Of a stretch of 64,000 nucleotides of DNA, positions 53,702-63,936 are shown piece by piece. The stretch is from Leptospira soteropolitanensis (GTDB lineage Bacteria > Spirochaetota > Leptospiria > Leptospirales > Leptospiraceae): NCBI RefSeq assembly GCF_026151655.1, contig NZ_JAMQPN010000002.1, positions 62,001 to 126,000 of the forward strand. The letters are read 5' to 3'. The stretch's first letter is position 1. Every line of letters starts with the position of its first letter. The position numbers were made by a program, and so were the translations under genes. The notes under the pieces were generated by a model. The model saw only the letters and a program-made list of their open reading frames with translations, had not been told where the DNA came from and did not search any database.

Positions 53702-56700
53702 ATGTCAAAAGAAATAGAAGATTCAAAATTTAATCCCAAACAAGTATTAGCTGAATCAAAATTTTCCTTAGTTAATTTAAGTGGAATTCCTGAGTCAGCC
53801 CATTCTTTTACCACAGCATCCTTATACGAAACACTACGTGCCGAATCTACTTTTTTAGTTGTACTTCCTACAAACCAAGACGCTGAAAGTTTTTCTAGGG
53901 AGTTATTGAGTTTTCTTCCGCAAGAGCAAATTTTTTATTTTCCAGGACCGGAGAATATTCCTTACGAATATACAAAATGGCAAATGGAATGGAAAAGGGA
54001 TAGAATCCTCACCGTTAATAGAATTTTATCAGGAAATCGCTGTTTGGTGGTTACATCTGTTTCTGCTCTACTACGAAAGTTGCCAATTAAAGAAAGTTTA
54101 AAGGGTAAATCGATTACATTAAAATTAGGCAAAGATTTTCCTTTAGACAAATTATTGTCTGAGTTAGTCAATTTAGGGTATCACAGAGAGGAGGTTTGTG
54201 AACAGTTTGGACATTTTAGTTTAAAAGGGGGAATTCTTGATATTTACACTCCTTATTTGTCAAATCCTGTTCGTATTGATTTTTTTGGTGATACAGTTGA
54301 TGAGATTCGGACGTTTGATCCTAATACACAGAAATCAATTTCAAAAATCCAAGAAATTATCATTACGGCCGCAAATGAAACCATTGTAAGTCGTGAAGAA
54401 AAATCGAAATACCAAGAGATATTAACAAATCATAAGGATAAACGACTCCCAATTGATTCTGAATTAGAAATAATAGAGGAACATTTACCTTTAATCAGAG
54501 AACATGAAGGTTTTTTAAATTTCTTTCCTAAAAAGCCGATCCTTATCTTTCCACGATTTTTTGATACAAAAGAACGTTCTTATGGGATGGAAAGAGAATA
54601 CAATACACTGTATGAGAAAAAAAAAGAAGAATCACTTTGTTTAAAACCGGAAGAATTACTTTCCTTTGGGATAGAATGGGAGAGTCTTACTTCAGAGGAT
54701 ACTCCAGGCATTCGTTTTTCCCTACTGCCTGACAATAAGAAAAATTTTTCCTATGACCCAATTAGAGAGGTTAGGGGATTTCGCGGTAAAATCAGAGAGG
54801 CAAAGGAATACTTTCTTGAATTATTAGCAGAAGATAGGAGAAATAAAATTTTTATTACTTCTTCCTTTTCTGCTCAAATGATGCGGCTGAAAGGACTTTT
54901 TTCCGAAGGTGAGTTGGAAACGGTTCACTCTGATTCAGAAGATCCGCTTCCGCTACCACTGCAATCCGTAAATCCAGGCATTCACTTAGTCATTTCAGAC
55001 CTCAAACGTGGATTCCATATAGTTGAGGATCATGTCTATATATTTACGGACAATGATTTGTTTGGGCGTCAATACAAACGTAAAACACGGTATAAAAAAC
55101 AAGCATCCCAAATGATCGAATCTTTCATTGATTTGAAAGAAGGCGATTTTGTTGTCCATGTCAATCATGGTGTAGGTCGTTTCATTAAAATTGAACGAAC
55201 GAAAGCTGACGGTAAAGAAAGAGATTTTTTAAAATTAGAATATGCTGGGGGTGATAGTTTATTTGTTCCCCTTGATCAGATTTCATTGGTACAAAAATAC
55301 ATAGGAGGCACTGACACTCCGAAGTTAGATACTCTTGGAAAGAATTCTTGGAAAAAGGCTAAGGATCGCGTTCAAGAATCAGTAGATAAACTTGCTGAAG
55401 AACTGGTATTACTTTATTCCAATCGCCTTAAACTAAATGGATTTGCATTTCCTCCTGATACCATTTGGCAGGAAGAATTTGAAGCTGCTTTTGAATTTGA
55501 AGAAACACCTGATCAAATTTCTGCTATTGAGGCAGTGAAACAAGATTTAGAATCGGTGAGACCAATGGACAGATTGGTTTGCGGGGATGTAGGTTATGGT
55601 AAAACCGAGGTTGCGATTCGGGCTGCATTTAAGGTGATCATGGCGGGTAAACAAGTAATGCTCCTTACTCCCACTACCATCCTTTCCTTGCAGCATTTTA
55701 ATACATTTAAATCAAGATACGAAAATTACCCAATCAAAATAGCTTTTGTGTCACGGTTTCGAACCGCGGCTGAGATAAAAGAAGACCTAAAGAATTTTTC
55801 CGATGGGAAAATAGACATGCTTATCGGAACTCATGCAATTTTGTCCTCTAAAATAAAACCCAAAAATCTTGGACTGCTCATTATTGACGAAGAACAGAAG
55901 TTTGGTGTAACTCATAAGGAAGCCATCAAAAAATTTAAAAACCTGGTAGATGTGTTAACTCTTACAGCAACACCAATTCCGAGAACCTTACATATGGCAC
56001 TCACTGGAATTCGTGAGCTTTCTATTATTTCAACACCTCCTAAAAACAGGCAAAGTGTAGAAACGTATGTATTAGAAGAAGATGATACACTCATCCAAGA
56101 AGCGATACGAAAAGAAATAGAAAGGGACGGCCAGGTTTTTTATCTCTATAATCGAGTTGAATCGATTGAAGAAGAAGCGGCTTACATTCGTTCCCTTGTC
56201 CCTGAGATTTCAGTGGGAATTTTACATGGCCAATTAACCGAGGATGAAATTGAGGAAACCCTCGTTGATTTTTATGAACGAAAATATGATATTTTGGTTA
56301 CGACTACAATCATTGAGTCAGGGATCGATATGCCCAATGTAAACACACTGATTGTAAAACGAGCTGATATGTTTGGTCTTTCTCAACTTTATCAAATTCG
56401 GGGACGTGTGGGTCGATCGGATCGGAAGGCCTATGCTTATATGTTTTATCCTTCCAAAAAACTAATCACAGAACTTGCCGAAAAGAGATTAAATACGATT
56501 TTCGAATACCAAGAGTTAGGATCTGGTTTTAAAGTGGCCATGCGTGATTTAGAGATTCGTGGAGCTGGAAATTTGCTTGGGAAAGAGCAGTCTGGCGACA
56601 TTATGGAAGTTGGATTTGATCTTTATGTTAAGATGTTGGAAGAAGCAATTTCTCGAATTAAGGGTGAGGAGGTCCGAGTCGAGGTTCGTACGGCAGTCAA

Positions 56701-57124
56701 TTTAAAAACCAACTTCTATTTACCGGATGATTATATTCCAGATACGAAACAAAAAATAGAATTTTACAAACGGTTTGAAGGTTCCGCGAATTTAGATGAA
56801 ATTGAAGAACTTTCGCTCGAGATGGAAGACCGGTTTGGTGAACTTCCGCAGATTGCCAAAACTTTTGTGGAATTGGAAAAAATCCGAACTTTGGCTTCAA
56901 ACCTTGGTTTTGAATTTGTTACGGAAAAATCGGAGGAAATCCTATTCAAATGTGGAACCTATTTCAGAGGAAATCCGGACAGAGTGATTCAGGCCATGAG
57001 TAAATTCAAAGGCCTAACCATTGCCCCACAAGAGCCATCTGTATTACGTTATACGATTCCAGAAAGGGAAGACCTGCAAAAAATCAAAAAATTGCTTTCG
57101 CTTTTGGAATTCCTTGCCGCTTAA
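53702..57124 (+). CDS. mfd: Transcription-repair coupling factor
   Basis: 1140 residues. Removes RNA polymerase stalled at DNA damage and recruits UvrA. N-terminal UvrB-like module, then a CarD-type RNA-polymerase-interaction domain (EGDFVVHVNHGVGRFIKIERTKADG..., about 480-545), superfamily 2 helicase with Walker A GDVGYGKTE (about 628-636), DEEQ box IIDEEQKFG (about 727-733), motif III LTATPIPRTLH and motif VI QIRGRVGRSD, followed by the C-terminal TRCF domain. uvrA is in the same window (34765). Six bases after panC. Confidence 0.97.
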   Translation: MSKEIEDSKFNPKQVLAESKFSLVNLSGIPESAHSFTTASLYETLRAESTFLVVLPTNQDAESFSRELLSFLPQEQIFYFPGPENIPYEYTKWQMEWKRDRILTVNRILSGNRCLVVTSVSALLRKLPIKESLKGKSITLKLGKDFPLDKLLSELVNLGYHREEVCEQFGHFSLKGGILDIYTPYLSNPVRIDFFGDTVDEIRTFDPNTQKSISKIQEIIITAANETIVSREEKSKYQEILTNHKDKRLPIDSELEIIEEHLPLIREHEGFLNFFPKKPILIFPRFFDTKERSYGMEREYNTLYEKKKEESLCLKPEELLSFGIEWESLTSEDTPGIRFSLLPDNKKNFSYDPIREVRGFRGKIREAKEYFLELLAEDRRNKIFITSSFSAQMMRLKGLFSEGELETVHSDSEDPLPLPLQSVNPGIHLVISDLKRGFHIVEDHVYIFTDNDLFGRQYKRKTRYKKQASQMIESFIDLKEGDFVVHVNHGVGRFIKIERTKADGKERDFLKLEYAGGDSLFVPLDQISLVQKYIGGTDTPKLDTLGKNSWKKAKDRVQESVDKLAEELVLLYSNRLKLNGFAFPPDTIWQEEFEAAFEFEETPDQISAIEAVKQDLESVRPMDRLVCGDVGYGKTEVAIRAAFKVIMAGKQVMLLTPTTILSLQHFNTFKSRYENYPIKIAFVSRFRTAAEIKEDLKNFSDGKIDMLIGTHAILSSKIKPKNLGLLIIDEEQKFGVTHKEAIKKFKNLVDVLTLTATPIPRTLHMALTGIRELSIISTPPKNRQSVETYVLEEDDTLIQEAIRKEIERDGQVFYLYNRVESIEEEAAYIRSLVPEISVGILHGQLTEDEIEETLVDFYERKYDILVTTTIIESGIDMPNVNTLIVKRADMFGLSQLYQIRGRVGRSDRKAYAYMFYPSKKLITELAEKRLNTIFEYQELGSGFKVAMRDLEIRGAGNLLGKEQSGDIMEVGFDLYVKMLEEAISRIKGEEVRVEVRTAVNLKTNFYLPDDYIPDTKQKIEFYKRFEGSANLDEIEELSLEMEDRFGELPQIAKTFVELEKIRTLASNLGFEFVTEKSEEILFKCGTYFRGNPDRVIQAMSKFKGLTIAPQEPSVLRYTIPEREDLQKIKKLLSLLEFLAA

Positions 57125-57224
57125 ATTTTAAGCATTGGAATCAAGCTAGTTTTGCTAAAAAAGGATGGACATTGCGGGAATTCACGAAACCATCATCACA
57201 AATCCTTTCAGGCACTAAAATAAT

Positions 57225-57896
57225 ATGACTAAAATCCTTCCTTTGTTTGTTTTTTTGGCATCCCTTTTCCTCGTTCAGTGTTCGGACTCGTCTCCGGTCA
57301 TCGAAACTTTGGATAACCATAAAATTACCGTAAAAGACTTTGAAGCAGCTTACGATACGGCTCTTGATTCAATCAGCCGATTACAAAATATCGAAAAGAA
57401 AACGCTTTTAGAATTCATTGAAAAAGATATCAACGAAGTACCACAAAATTTCCAAGATTTGAACTACCAACTTCAAAAGAAAAATTTCTACCAAACATAC
57501 CGTCAAATGATCATGACGCGTCTTGTGGCAGAGAAAAACGGTTATATCTCTCGTCCTGATGTTGCTGAAGTAATCAAACAAGTGGAGATGCAAACCATTG
57601 CTCAAATGTATGTTTCTGAGCAAGTTGAGAAGAAAATCCAAATTACTGACGAACAAGCTAAAGCGGAATGTGAAAGACTTCGTGGATTGGATAGAAATAT
57701 TGCAAACTTAACCATTGATAAATGTCTTACATTTGCAAAAGCACAACTAAAACAATTGCAGACCAGAGAACAACTTCCACTAGTTGTGGAGAGAATCAAG
57801 GAAGAGGTAACCATAAAACGTAATGATAAATTTGATTTGGATGCTTATCTTGCACCAAAGAAAAAAGTGGAAGAACAAAACAACCAACCAAAATAA
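57225..57896 (+). CDS. SurA-N-like lipoprotein
   Basis: 223 residues. MTKILPLFVFLASLFLVQC is a lipoprotein signal with Cys19. The mature part, VIETLDNHKITVKDFEAAYDTALDSISRL and onwards, has the SurA/PrsA N-terminal chaperone pattern (a short strand, then helices) but no parvulin domain is present. A periplasmic chaperone-like function is suggested only by this. Leptospira has several surface lipoproteins of about this size; I cannot match it to a named one. It lies 7 bases before uppP. The 100-base gap upstream (57125-57224) may hold its promoter but no clear boxes are visible. Confidence 0.8.
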   Translation: MTKILPLFVFLASLFLVQCSDSSPVIETLDNHKITVKDFEAAYDTALDSISRLQNIEKKTLLEFIEKDINEVPQNFQDLNYQLQKKNFYQTYRQMIMTRLVAEKNGYISRPDVAEVIKQVEMQTIAQMYVSEQVEKKIQITDEQAKAECERLRGLDRNIANLTIDKCLTFAKAQLKQLQTREQLPLVVERIKEEVTIKRNDKFDLDAYLAPKKKVEEQNNQPK

Positions 57897-57902
57897 GTCG
57901 GA

Positions 57903-58742
57903 ATGGACAATACTTTAAACGCGTTTCTCCGTGGCATCATTGAAGCTGCCACGGAATTCTTACCAGTTTCCTCAACAGGTCATCTTTTCCTTTTTAGTTA
58001 TTTTTTCCCATTCAATCATCTCACAGTGGATCATGAGGCTTTTGAAGATTTGTTTGATATATTCATTCAAACCGGGGCAATTCTATCAGTAGTTGTGTTG
58101 TATTTCCAAGTTTTATGGAAACATACAAAATCTGCATCTTTGTATTTAATTAAAAAGACAACAGACAATTCAGGATTCCACTTTTACCGAAATTTGATGG
58201 TTGGTATCCTACCAATTTTAGTTTTAGGTTTCGTTTTTAAAAATACCCTAGATCAAATAAAAATGAGACCTGATCTTTTACTCATCCTTGGCCTTTCCTG
58301 GTTGATTGGTGGCCTCATAATGGTTTTTGTTGAAATGAAACATTATGATGAGTCGGATGGGAGGATCATAGGAATGAAAGAGTCTATCATTGTTGGTTTT
58401 TTACAATGTTTTGCTCTGATTCCTGGAGTCTCAAGATCAGCTGCCACTATTATTACTGCTAGAACTCTAGGTGTTTCTAAAAAAGATTCCGCAGAGTTTT
58501 CCTTTTTTTTGGCAATCCCTGTATTAACCCTTGCGGGTGTTTACAAACTTTATAAACATCGTAGCATTTTAAATTCGGAAACGATAGGCCTATTGTTGTT
58601 TGGAAGTATCGTTTCCTTTGTTATATGCTACTTTATCATTCGATTGTTTATGGCATTTATTCGTAGAAGAAGTTTTTTATCCTTTGGAATATATAGAATA
58701 TTACTTGGTATCCTTGTTATATTGTATTTTGTTCGTGGTTGA
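57903..58742 (+). CDS. uppP: Undecaprenyl-diphosphatase
   Basis: 279 residues, eight or so membrane segments. Dephosphorylates undecaprenyl diphosphate, recycling the lipid carrier for peptidoglycan and O-antigen. IEAATEFLPVSSTGHLFLF (the E-x-x-x-E loop and S-S-T-G-H-L) and LIPGVSRSAATIITARTLG are the two diagnostic motifs. It ends 26 bases inside the end of the converging phosphatase fragment. The DedA protein at 14718 may act in the same carrier recycling (inference). Confidence 0.96.
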   Translation: MDNTLNAFLRGIIEAATEFLPVSSTGHLFLFSYFFPFNHLTVDHEAFEDLFDIFIQTGAILSVVVLYFQVLWKHTKSASLYLIKKTTDNSGFHFYRNLMVGILPILVLGFVFKNTLDQIKMRPDLLLILGLSWLIGGLIMVFVEMKHYDESDGRIIGMKESIIVGFLQCFALIPGVSRSAATIITARTLGVSKKDSAEFSFFLAIPVLTLAGVYKLYKHRSILNSETIGLLLFGSIVSFVICYFIIRLFMAFIRRRSFLSFGIYRILLGILVILYFVRG

Positions 58743-59355
58743 TGAATTCTAAATAGAATTGTTTTTTATCTACATTGTTTGTTTTATCAAGCAGATACAT
58801 AAATAGTTTTGTATTCTGCTTGTGGATTTTATTTCTTAAGAAAAGTCTTTCGCTCCAAATCACAGCTTCCGAAATTTTTCCCTGTTTCACCAAAGTTTTT
58901 GCGGTCATATAAAGGTATTCTTCCCGAGCCGGATTTTCTTTTGTTGCCAGTTTGAAGTTTATCACTGCGTTTTCCCAATTTTTTAATTGGTAAAACAATT
59001 TTCCAGCTAAAGCATGAAACGACGGATGTGGGTATTTTTCAATCAATGGAAGTAGTTTATTGATAGCTTCTTGGAAGTGGCCTTGTTTTGACTTGGCTTT
59101 AATTTCTAAATACTCTGTTCTTACCACTTCTGGAAATGAAATCCTCTGATTATTTGGAAAATATTCAATTTTTAAAAAAGAAATGTCGTCTGTGATTTCT
59201 CCGCTGGATTCAATTTCGGTAACCAAACGAGGTAGGTTGGTTTCTGAGCGTTCTACAAAGCGCAAAATTAAAGTTTCATCTTCGTTGATAGATCTTTGTA
59301 AATTATTTTCGGAGGGCAAAGCAATATCATCTCTACCATCAGATCCAATTAACAA
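58717..59355 (-). CDS. C-terminal fragment of an interrupted SpoIIE phosphatase (SpoIIE end and TPR)
   Basis: The sequence continues in the same frame after the TAA at 59391-59389: IKTFSLEAGDTLLIGSDGRDD..., then EITDDISFLKIEYF and TPR-like helices to the end (212 residues from the TTG at 59355). The SDGRDD and TDDIS aspartates needed by PP2C enzymes are in this part, so neither piece alone can be a complete phosphatase. A restart from TTG 59355 could make a free TPR-like protein with no phosphatase domain, but I see no ribosome binding site for it. I regard it as the broken tail of the upstream gene. It overlaps uppP's end by 26 bases. Confidence 0.8.
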   Translation of the reverse strand: MLIGSDGRDDIALPSENNLQRSINEDETLILRFVERSETNLPRLVTEIESSGEITDDISFLKIEYFPNNQRISFPEVVRTEYLEIKAKSKQGHFQEAINKLLPLIEKYPHPSFHALAGKLFYQLKNWENAVINFKLATKENPAREEYLYMTAKTLVKQGKISEAVIWSERLFLRNKIHKQNTKLFMYLLDKTNNVDKKQFYLEFINHEQNTI

Positions 59356-59388
59356 AGTGTCACCAGCTTCTAACGAAAAAGTTTTGAT

Positions 59389-61248
59389 TTAGAAGTAGTG
59401 ATCGTTTTTGGGAAACCCAAGTTTTCTCATCGATAGTTCTGTTTCTATAAAAGAGGCAACACCATCTCTATATAAAATACTCCACGGGTGTTCCGCATTG
59501 ATGTAATAAACAAATCCGTCTTTTGAAATCATTCCAAGGACTACACTAGATAACATAGAACCATCAAAACTTACAAAAACAGATTGAAGTTCAACATAGA
59601 GATCTTTTAGCCAAAGTTCTGGTGGTCTTGATTTTGTGTAACTGGATTTTGCTCGGGAGAGAACAGCTTGAAAAACGACTCCAAGTACAAGAGCTCCTCC
59701 TGCACCTTGGATGGATTTTCCCATAGCATCACCATTAGCAAAAACAGTAAAATCTCCCGATTCTAATTGAACCGTCCCTACAATACAAATATCGCCGCCT
59801 ATCTCTCCATCTTTTCCTCGAAATTGAAATTTTTTCTTTTGGTTTACATAAGATTCGATTTTTATCTCTGCAATTTTGTTTTCAATGCGGGCGAGTGGGT
59901 GTATAAGTAGAGATGTTAAAAAATAGTCTCCATCTTGTTTTTCTTTTAATATTTGTAATTGGCTTAATGAATCATTTAAGGCGTCTGTTCTTTCTTCTAC
60001 CTTCTTCTCTAAATTTTTGTTTAAGTCTTCTACCTCTTCGTTTAATCTCACAAAGGAATTCGCAAGGATGATCGCAAGAGAAATATTGAAGATAAGGAAA
60101 GCGTAACCCATAATACGAGGAAACACCCAATAGTTTCGATTGGTAGCTGTGTCAATCAGAGCTGCAATAAGAACAAATGTAATACCGATTGTAATGTAAA
60201 AAGCCCTTCTGTTTTTTTGCTTTAGATTTTTATATAGAATCGCAAATATCATGATTACATATACGATCCAAGTCGGTTGGACAAAAGTTGTGAGTAGATA
60301 ACTAAATGTTTCTATATTGTTTGTAATTGCAAAAAACAGAAAAAATAGTAACTGCAAGGTATCGAAAGTTTTAGCCAAGATACTATATCGTTCTTCAAAT
60401 AGTGTACGAAGGAAATGATACATAAATGGAATGAGTAGTAAAATCACCATATATTCCATTTTCTTCATTTCTAAAAAAGGAAATCCAAATTCATACTTAA
60501 GTTGATTTCTTAAAAAGTTATATACTACAAAAGAAAAGGAAAATAATGCAAAAAATAAATTCTCTCTATCTTTTCTTCTTCGAATAAAAAGAAAAAGAAA
60601 ATATCCTCCTACAGTGATATAGATAGTGAGAAAAATTAATTTAATAAATTCATCTTTATAAAATTGTCTTAGGATTTTGTCCGAAGGCCCAAGGCTTGTT
60701 TCGTCCTGTTCAATTCCACCGGAATTTGAAAAATATGGTTGGATCTGAACTATTAGTAAATTTGGTTTTCCGTATCGAATTAGGTTCGATGGAATATGAT
60801 AAATTCTTAATTTGTCGTAGGCTTGTGGGTCCACGGATCCCCACTTGCCAGTATTTCCTACACTTTCGCCGTTCAGAAATGTTTTGTCTCTATCATTGAT
60901 AACACCCAATCGCAAACTGTATTGAGTAGAAGGGTCAGTTGCGAATTGAATCCACTTGGCAAGTAATACCGTTTTTTTGGAGTTATATTCATTTTTGTCG
61001 GAGTATAAATTACCAGGGACAACAATTCGTTTCCAAGGTATTTTTGAAAAATTTGATTCGTTTAGCGATCGGATATCGGAATCACTTAGTTCTTTATTTG
61101 TCATGTACCAAAACGAGTTTGGATCCGATTTGTTTGTGTCTAGCGACACAGGCCTTTCTGGATCAGTGATTGTAGCTGAATTTGGTAGGCTTTGTGAATA
61201 GAGTAGGGAAAAAGAAAAGACAAGAAAAAGAAGTGTCGATTTTATCAT
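59389..61248 (-). CDS. N-terminal part of an interrupted SpoIIE-type PP2C phosphatase
   Basis: 619 residues to the TAA at 59391-59389. Order: signal peptide, a periplasmic beta-rich sensor (about 45-205, 7TMR-DISM-extracellular-like), seven membrane helices, a coiled coil (VRLNEEVEDLNKNLEKKVEERTDALNDSL) and the first two thirds of a SpoIIE domain with GGDICIV (about 484) and NGDAMGKSIQGAGGALVLG (about 504-520). The rest of the domain lies in-frame past the TAA. Alignment with the intact paralogue at 15387-18536 puts the stop where that protein has a Tyr (LYIKTFQLEPGD versus HYF-stop-IKTFSLEAGD), so a single base change TAT/TAC to TAA explains it. It diverges from the RlmI-like gene. Confidence 0.85.
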   Translation of the reverse strand: MIKSTLLFLVFSFSLLYSQSLPNSATITDPERPVSLDTNKSDPNSFWYMTNKELSDSDIRSLNESNFSKIPWKRIVVPGNLYSDKNEYNSKKTVLLAKWIQFATDPSTQYSLRLGVINDRDKTFLNGESVGNTGKWGSVDPQAYDKLRIYHIPSNLIRYGKPNLLIVQIQPYFSNSGGIEQDETSLGPSDKILRQFYKDEFIKLIFLTIYITVGGYFLFLFIRRRKDRENLFFALFSFSFVVYNFLRNQLKYEFGFPFLEMKKMEYMVILLLIPFMYHFLRTLFEERYSILAKTFDTLQLLFFLFFAITNNIETFSYLLTTFVQPTWIVYVIMIFAILYKNLKQKNRRAFYITIGITFVLIAALIDTATNRNYWVFPRIMGYAFLIFNISLAIILANSFVRLNEEVEDLNKNLEKKVEERTDALNDSLSQLQILKEKQDGDYFLTSLLIHPLARIENKIAEIKIESYVNQKKKFQFRGKDGEIGGDICIVGTVQLESGDFTVFANGDAMGKSIQGAGGALVLGVVFQAVLSRAKSSYTKSRPPELWLKDLYVELQSVFVSFDGSMLSSVVLGMISKDGFVYYINAEHPWSILYRDGVASFIETELSMRKLGFPKNDHYF

Positions 61249-61303
61249 ATATAAACGAACCCTAAAGGTTTATAACTCTGTTATATTTTCAAATGGATGC
61301 AAA

Positions 61304-62485
61304 ATGGTCATTCGATTAAAAAAGAATAAAGAAAAAGCTGTATTAAATTTTCATCCTTGGATATTTTCTGGAGCCATTGCTTCCGGCGAATCAGGAATTG
61401 TTGCAGGTAGTATCGTCCGAGTGGAATCAATCGCGGGTGATTTCCTTGCTTGGGGACATTATGATCCGAAAAGTCAAATCCGAATTCGTTTGTTCTCTTT
61501 TGCACTATCGGAAGATGGCTCTCAGGAGAAATTTTGGTCTTCTAAATGGAATTCCATTTATGAATCGAAAAAAAAATTGTTACCGAAAGATACAACAGGC
61601 TTTCGACTTTTTCATTCAGAAGGGGATGGTGTCCCAGGTATTGTCGTTGATTGTTATAACCAAACGGCTGTTTTGCAAATAAAAACCCCTGGGGCCCAGA
61701 ATCTCCGCGAATGGTTAGTGTCTTTTTTATCCAATAAAGGATTTGAAACAATTTTAGAAAGAGGTGAAAAACTTGAAGATAAGTCTTCCGGAAACGTAAT
61801 CTTTCATAAAGGAACCGAATCTGAGCCTATATTTTTAGAACATGGAATTAAGTTCATCGCAGATATAACAAAAGGACAAAAAACGGGCTTTTTTTTAGAC
61901 CAAAGGGATAACCGGGCCTTAGTTTCTCGATATGCTTTTGGGCGCACCGTTTTAAATACCTTCGCTTATTCGGGTGCCTTTTCGGTTTATTCATTGTTAG
62001 CTGGTGCAAAAATTGTCCATAGTTTAGATATTTCTAAACAAGCGATCGAAATTTGTGAAAGAAACCTCCATTTAAATGGATTGAGTCCAATGATTGGAGA
62101 GGGGCGACATAAAAGTTTGGTTTTAGATAGTTTTGAATATTTAAAGTCGATGGAGTCAAATTTTTATGACATGATGATTTTGGATCCCCCAGCATTTACG
62201 AAAAGTATTGGAACCGTAAATCAAGCAAGCAGAGGGTACAAAGACATCAACATGAGAGCTATGTCAAAAATCCAAACGGGTGGACTAATTTTTACTTTTT
62301 CCTGTTCTCAACATATTTCTTTTGATTTATTCAAAAAAATTGTTTTCGGGGCAGCAAAGGATGCCAAAAAAAGAGTTAGAATTTTGCATCATTTAACCCA
62401 GAGTCCAGATCATGGTTATTCTGTTTTCCATCCGGAAGGAGAATACCTAAAAGGCCTTGTGATTCAGGTTGATGGAGATACATGA
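61304..62485 (+). CDS. RlmI-like class I SAM methyltransferase (rRNA m5C type)
   Basis: 393 residues. An N-terminal PUA domain (about 1-80: IRLKKNKEKAVLNFHPWIFSGAI) is followed by a Rossmann methyltransferase: LNTFAYSGAFSVYSLLAGA, LDISKQAIEICERN, MILDPPAFTKS and GLIFTFSCSQHISFDLF (catalytic Cys region). This PUA-plus-DPPAF architecture is that of RlmI (23S rRNA C1962). The exact target cannot be read from sequence. It diverges from the interrupted phosphatase gene; the 55-base gap holds both promoters. Confidence 0.92.
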   Translation: MVIRLKKNKEKAVLNFHPWIFSGAIASGESGIVAGSIVRVESIAGDFLAWGHYDPKSQIRIRLFSFALSEDGSQEKFWSSKWNSIYESKKKLLPKDTTGFRLFHSEGDGVPGIVVDCYNQTAVLQIKTPGAQNLREWLVSFLSNKGFETILERGEKLEDKSSGNVIFHKGTESEPIFLEHGIKFIADITKGQKTGFFLDQRDNRALVSRYAFGRTVLNTFAYSGAFSVYSLLAGAKIVHSLDISKQAIEICERNLHLNGLSPMIGEGRHKSLVLDSFEYLKSMESNFYDMMILDPPAFTKSIGTVNQASRGYKDINMRAMSKIQTGGLIFTFSCSQHISFDLFKKIVFGAAKDAKKRVRILHHLTQSPDHGYSVFHPEGEYLKGLVIQVDGDT

Positions 62486-62510
62486 ATTCTTATATTGGTG
62501 AAATCTTAGA

Positions 62511-63935
62511 ATGAAATTTACATCCCTTAGTTTCCTTTTGTTTTTTCTTGTCATCTATTGTCTACATTGGATGATTCGTGGCAAATTTCGATTAGGCTTT
62601 TTGTTTTTGGCTTCTTTTGCTTTTTATGCTGCCTGGTCGATCCCCTTTGCTTTTCACTTTCTTTCAATTGTTCTATTAAATCATTTTTTTAATAAACAAA
62701 TTCTAAAAAACAAATCTAGTTTTTGGTATCCTGTCTCTCTGTTTGTTAATTTTGGAAATTTGTTTTTATTTAAATATTTTTACTTTCTTTGGGATGTTTT
62801 GTTTCAACTAACAGGAAGTATTTGGTTTGCACCTGAGTCTATTCAAAGTTTCCTAAATTCTCAATTTGGTGCAGACTCCATCACTCTTCCTCTTGCCATT
62901 AGTTTTTATACATTTCAAATGGTGGCCTATACCATTGATATCAAACGTGGTAATGCAGAAGAAAATCCTAGTTTTTTACAATTTGCCCTTTTTATCTTTT
63001 TCTTTCCTCAGTTGGTAGCAGGTCCCATTGTTAGGCATGGCGAGTTCTTTTATCAATTGGAAGTTTGGAACGCTAAAAAAGAACAACTCTTCGAAGGGTA
63101 TTATTTAGTTTTCCTTGGACTTTTTAAGAAAGTAGTCCTTGCGGACAATTTGTCTCCCGTCATTGAACCAGTTTTTCAGAGTCCGGAGTTATATGACGGG
63201 TTTACCAATTTTGTTGCGATGTTTGGATATTCTGCTAGAGTTTATTGTGATTTCAGTGGGTATACTGATTTAGCTAGAGGTTTAGGAAAGTTACTTGGGA
63301 TTAACCTTCCAGAAAATTTTCATGCCCCCTTTTTATCTGGGTCTGTGCGGGAACTTTGGACCCGTTGGCATATGACACTCGCAACTTGGATCAAAGATTA
63401 CATTTACTTTCCGTTAGGTGGATCTCGGGTTTCTGAATTTCGCGGTTACCTAAATTTAATCGTTACTTTTACTTTGGCCGGTTTTTGGCATGGAGCCAAT
63501 TTTACTTTTATTATTTGGGGATTTCTTCATGGGGTTATGCTAAGTGTAGAGAGAAAAATAGAGTTAATTCGGAAACCTGATAAAACTCAAAAAGTTGCAA
63601 GATGGAAGAAGTTTTTGGGTATTCTCTATGCTTTTAGTTTTTTTTCATTTACCATTGCTTTTTTCAATGGATCGAGTGTTCCAAACTCTCTTACGATGTT
63701 AGCAAAAGCGTTTACTGGTGGTGCTGGAATCAGAACTAATAAATTAGAATTAATTCTTTATACTTTAATAGTAACGTTTATTCTAAATTATTTGCAAACA
63801 AAACCAAGTTTTCCAAGGCCAAATTGGTCTACGAAGTTTTCTTTTGGTTTTCTATTGTTGTTTTCATTAGTAATTACCATTTTGTTAGGTTATCTTGCTC
63901 CAGGAGGAACGGAATTTATTTATTTCCAATTTTAA
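62511..63935 (+). CDS. MBOAT-family O-acyltransferase (AlgI-like)
   Basis: 474 residues, many membrane segments. SFYTFQMVAYTIDIKRG, FFPQLVAGPIVRHGEF, YCDFSGYTDLARGLGKLLGINLPENFHAPFLSGSVRELWTRWHMTLATWIKDYIYFPLGG and the catalytic FTLAGFWHGANFTFIIWGFLHG (conserved His) are the AlgI/PatA MBOAT pattern. Members add acyl (mostly acetyl) groups to polysaccharides at the membrane. The next gene starts 1 base after its stop and should be its periplasmic or membrane partner. Confidence 0.93.
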   Translation: MKFTSLSFLLFFLVIYCLHWMIRGKFRLGFLFLASFAFYAAWSIPFAFHFLSIVLLNHFFNKQILKNKSSFWYPVSLFVNFGNLFLFKYFYFLWDVLFQLTGSIWFAPESIQSFLNSQFGADSITLPLAISFYTFQMVAYTIDIKRGNAEENPSFLQFALFIFFFPQLVAGPIVRHGEFFYQLEVWNAKKEQLFEGYYLVFLGLFKKVVLADNLSPVIEPVFQSPELYDGFTNFVAMFGYSARVYCDFSGYTDLARGLGKLLGINLPENFHAPFLSGSVRELWTRWHMTLATWIKDYIYFPLGGSRVSEFRGYLNLIVTFTLAGFWHGANFTFIIWGFLHGVMLSVERKIELIRKPDKTQKVARWKKFLGILYAFSFFSFTIAFFNGSSVPNSLTMLAKAFTGGAGIRTNKLELILYTLIVTFILNYLQTKPSFPRPNWSTKFSFGFLLLFSLVITILLGYLAPGGTEFIYFQF

Positions 63936-63936
63936 T

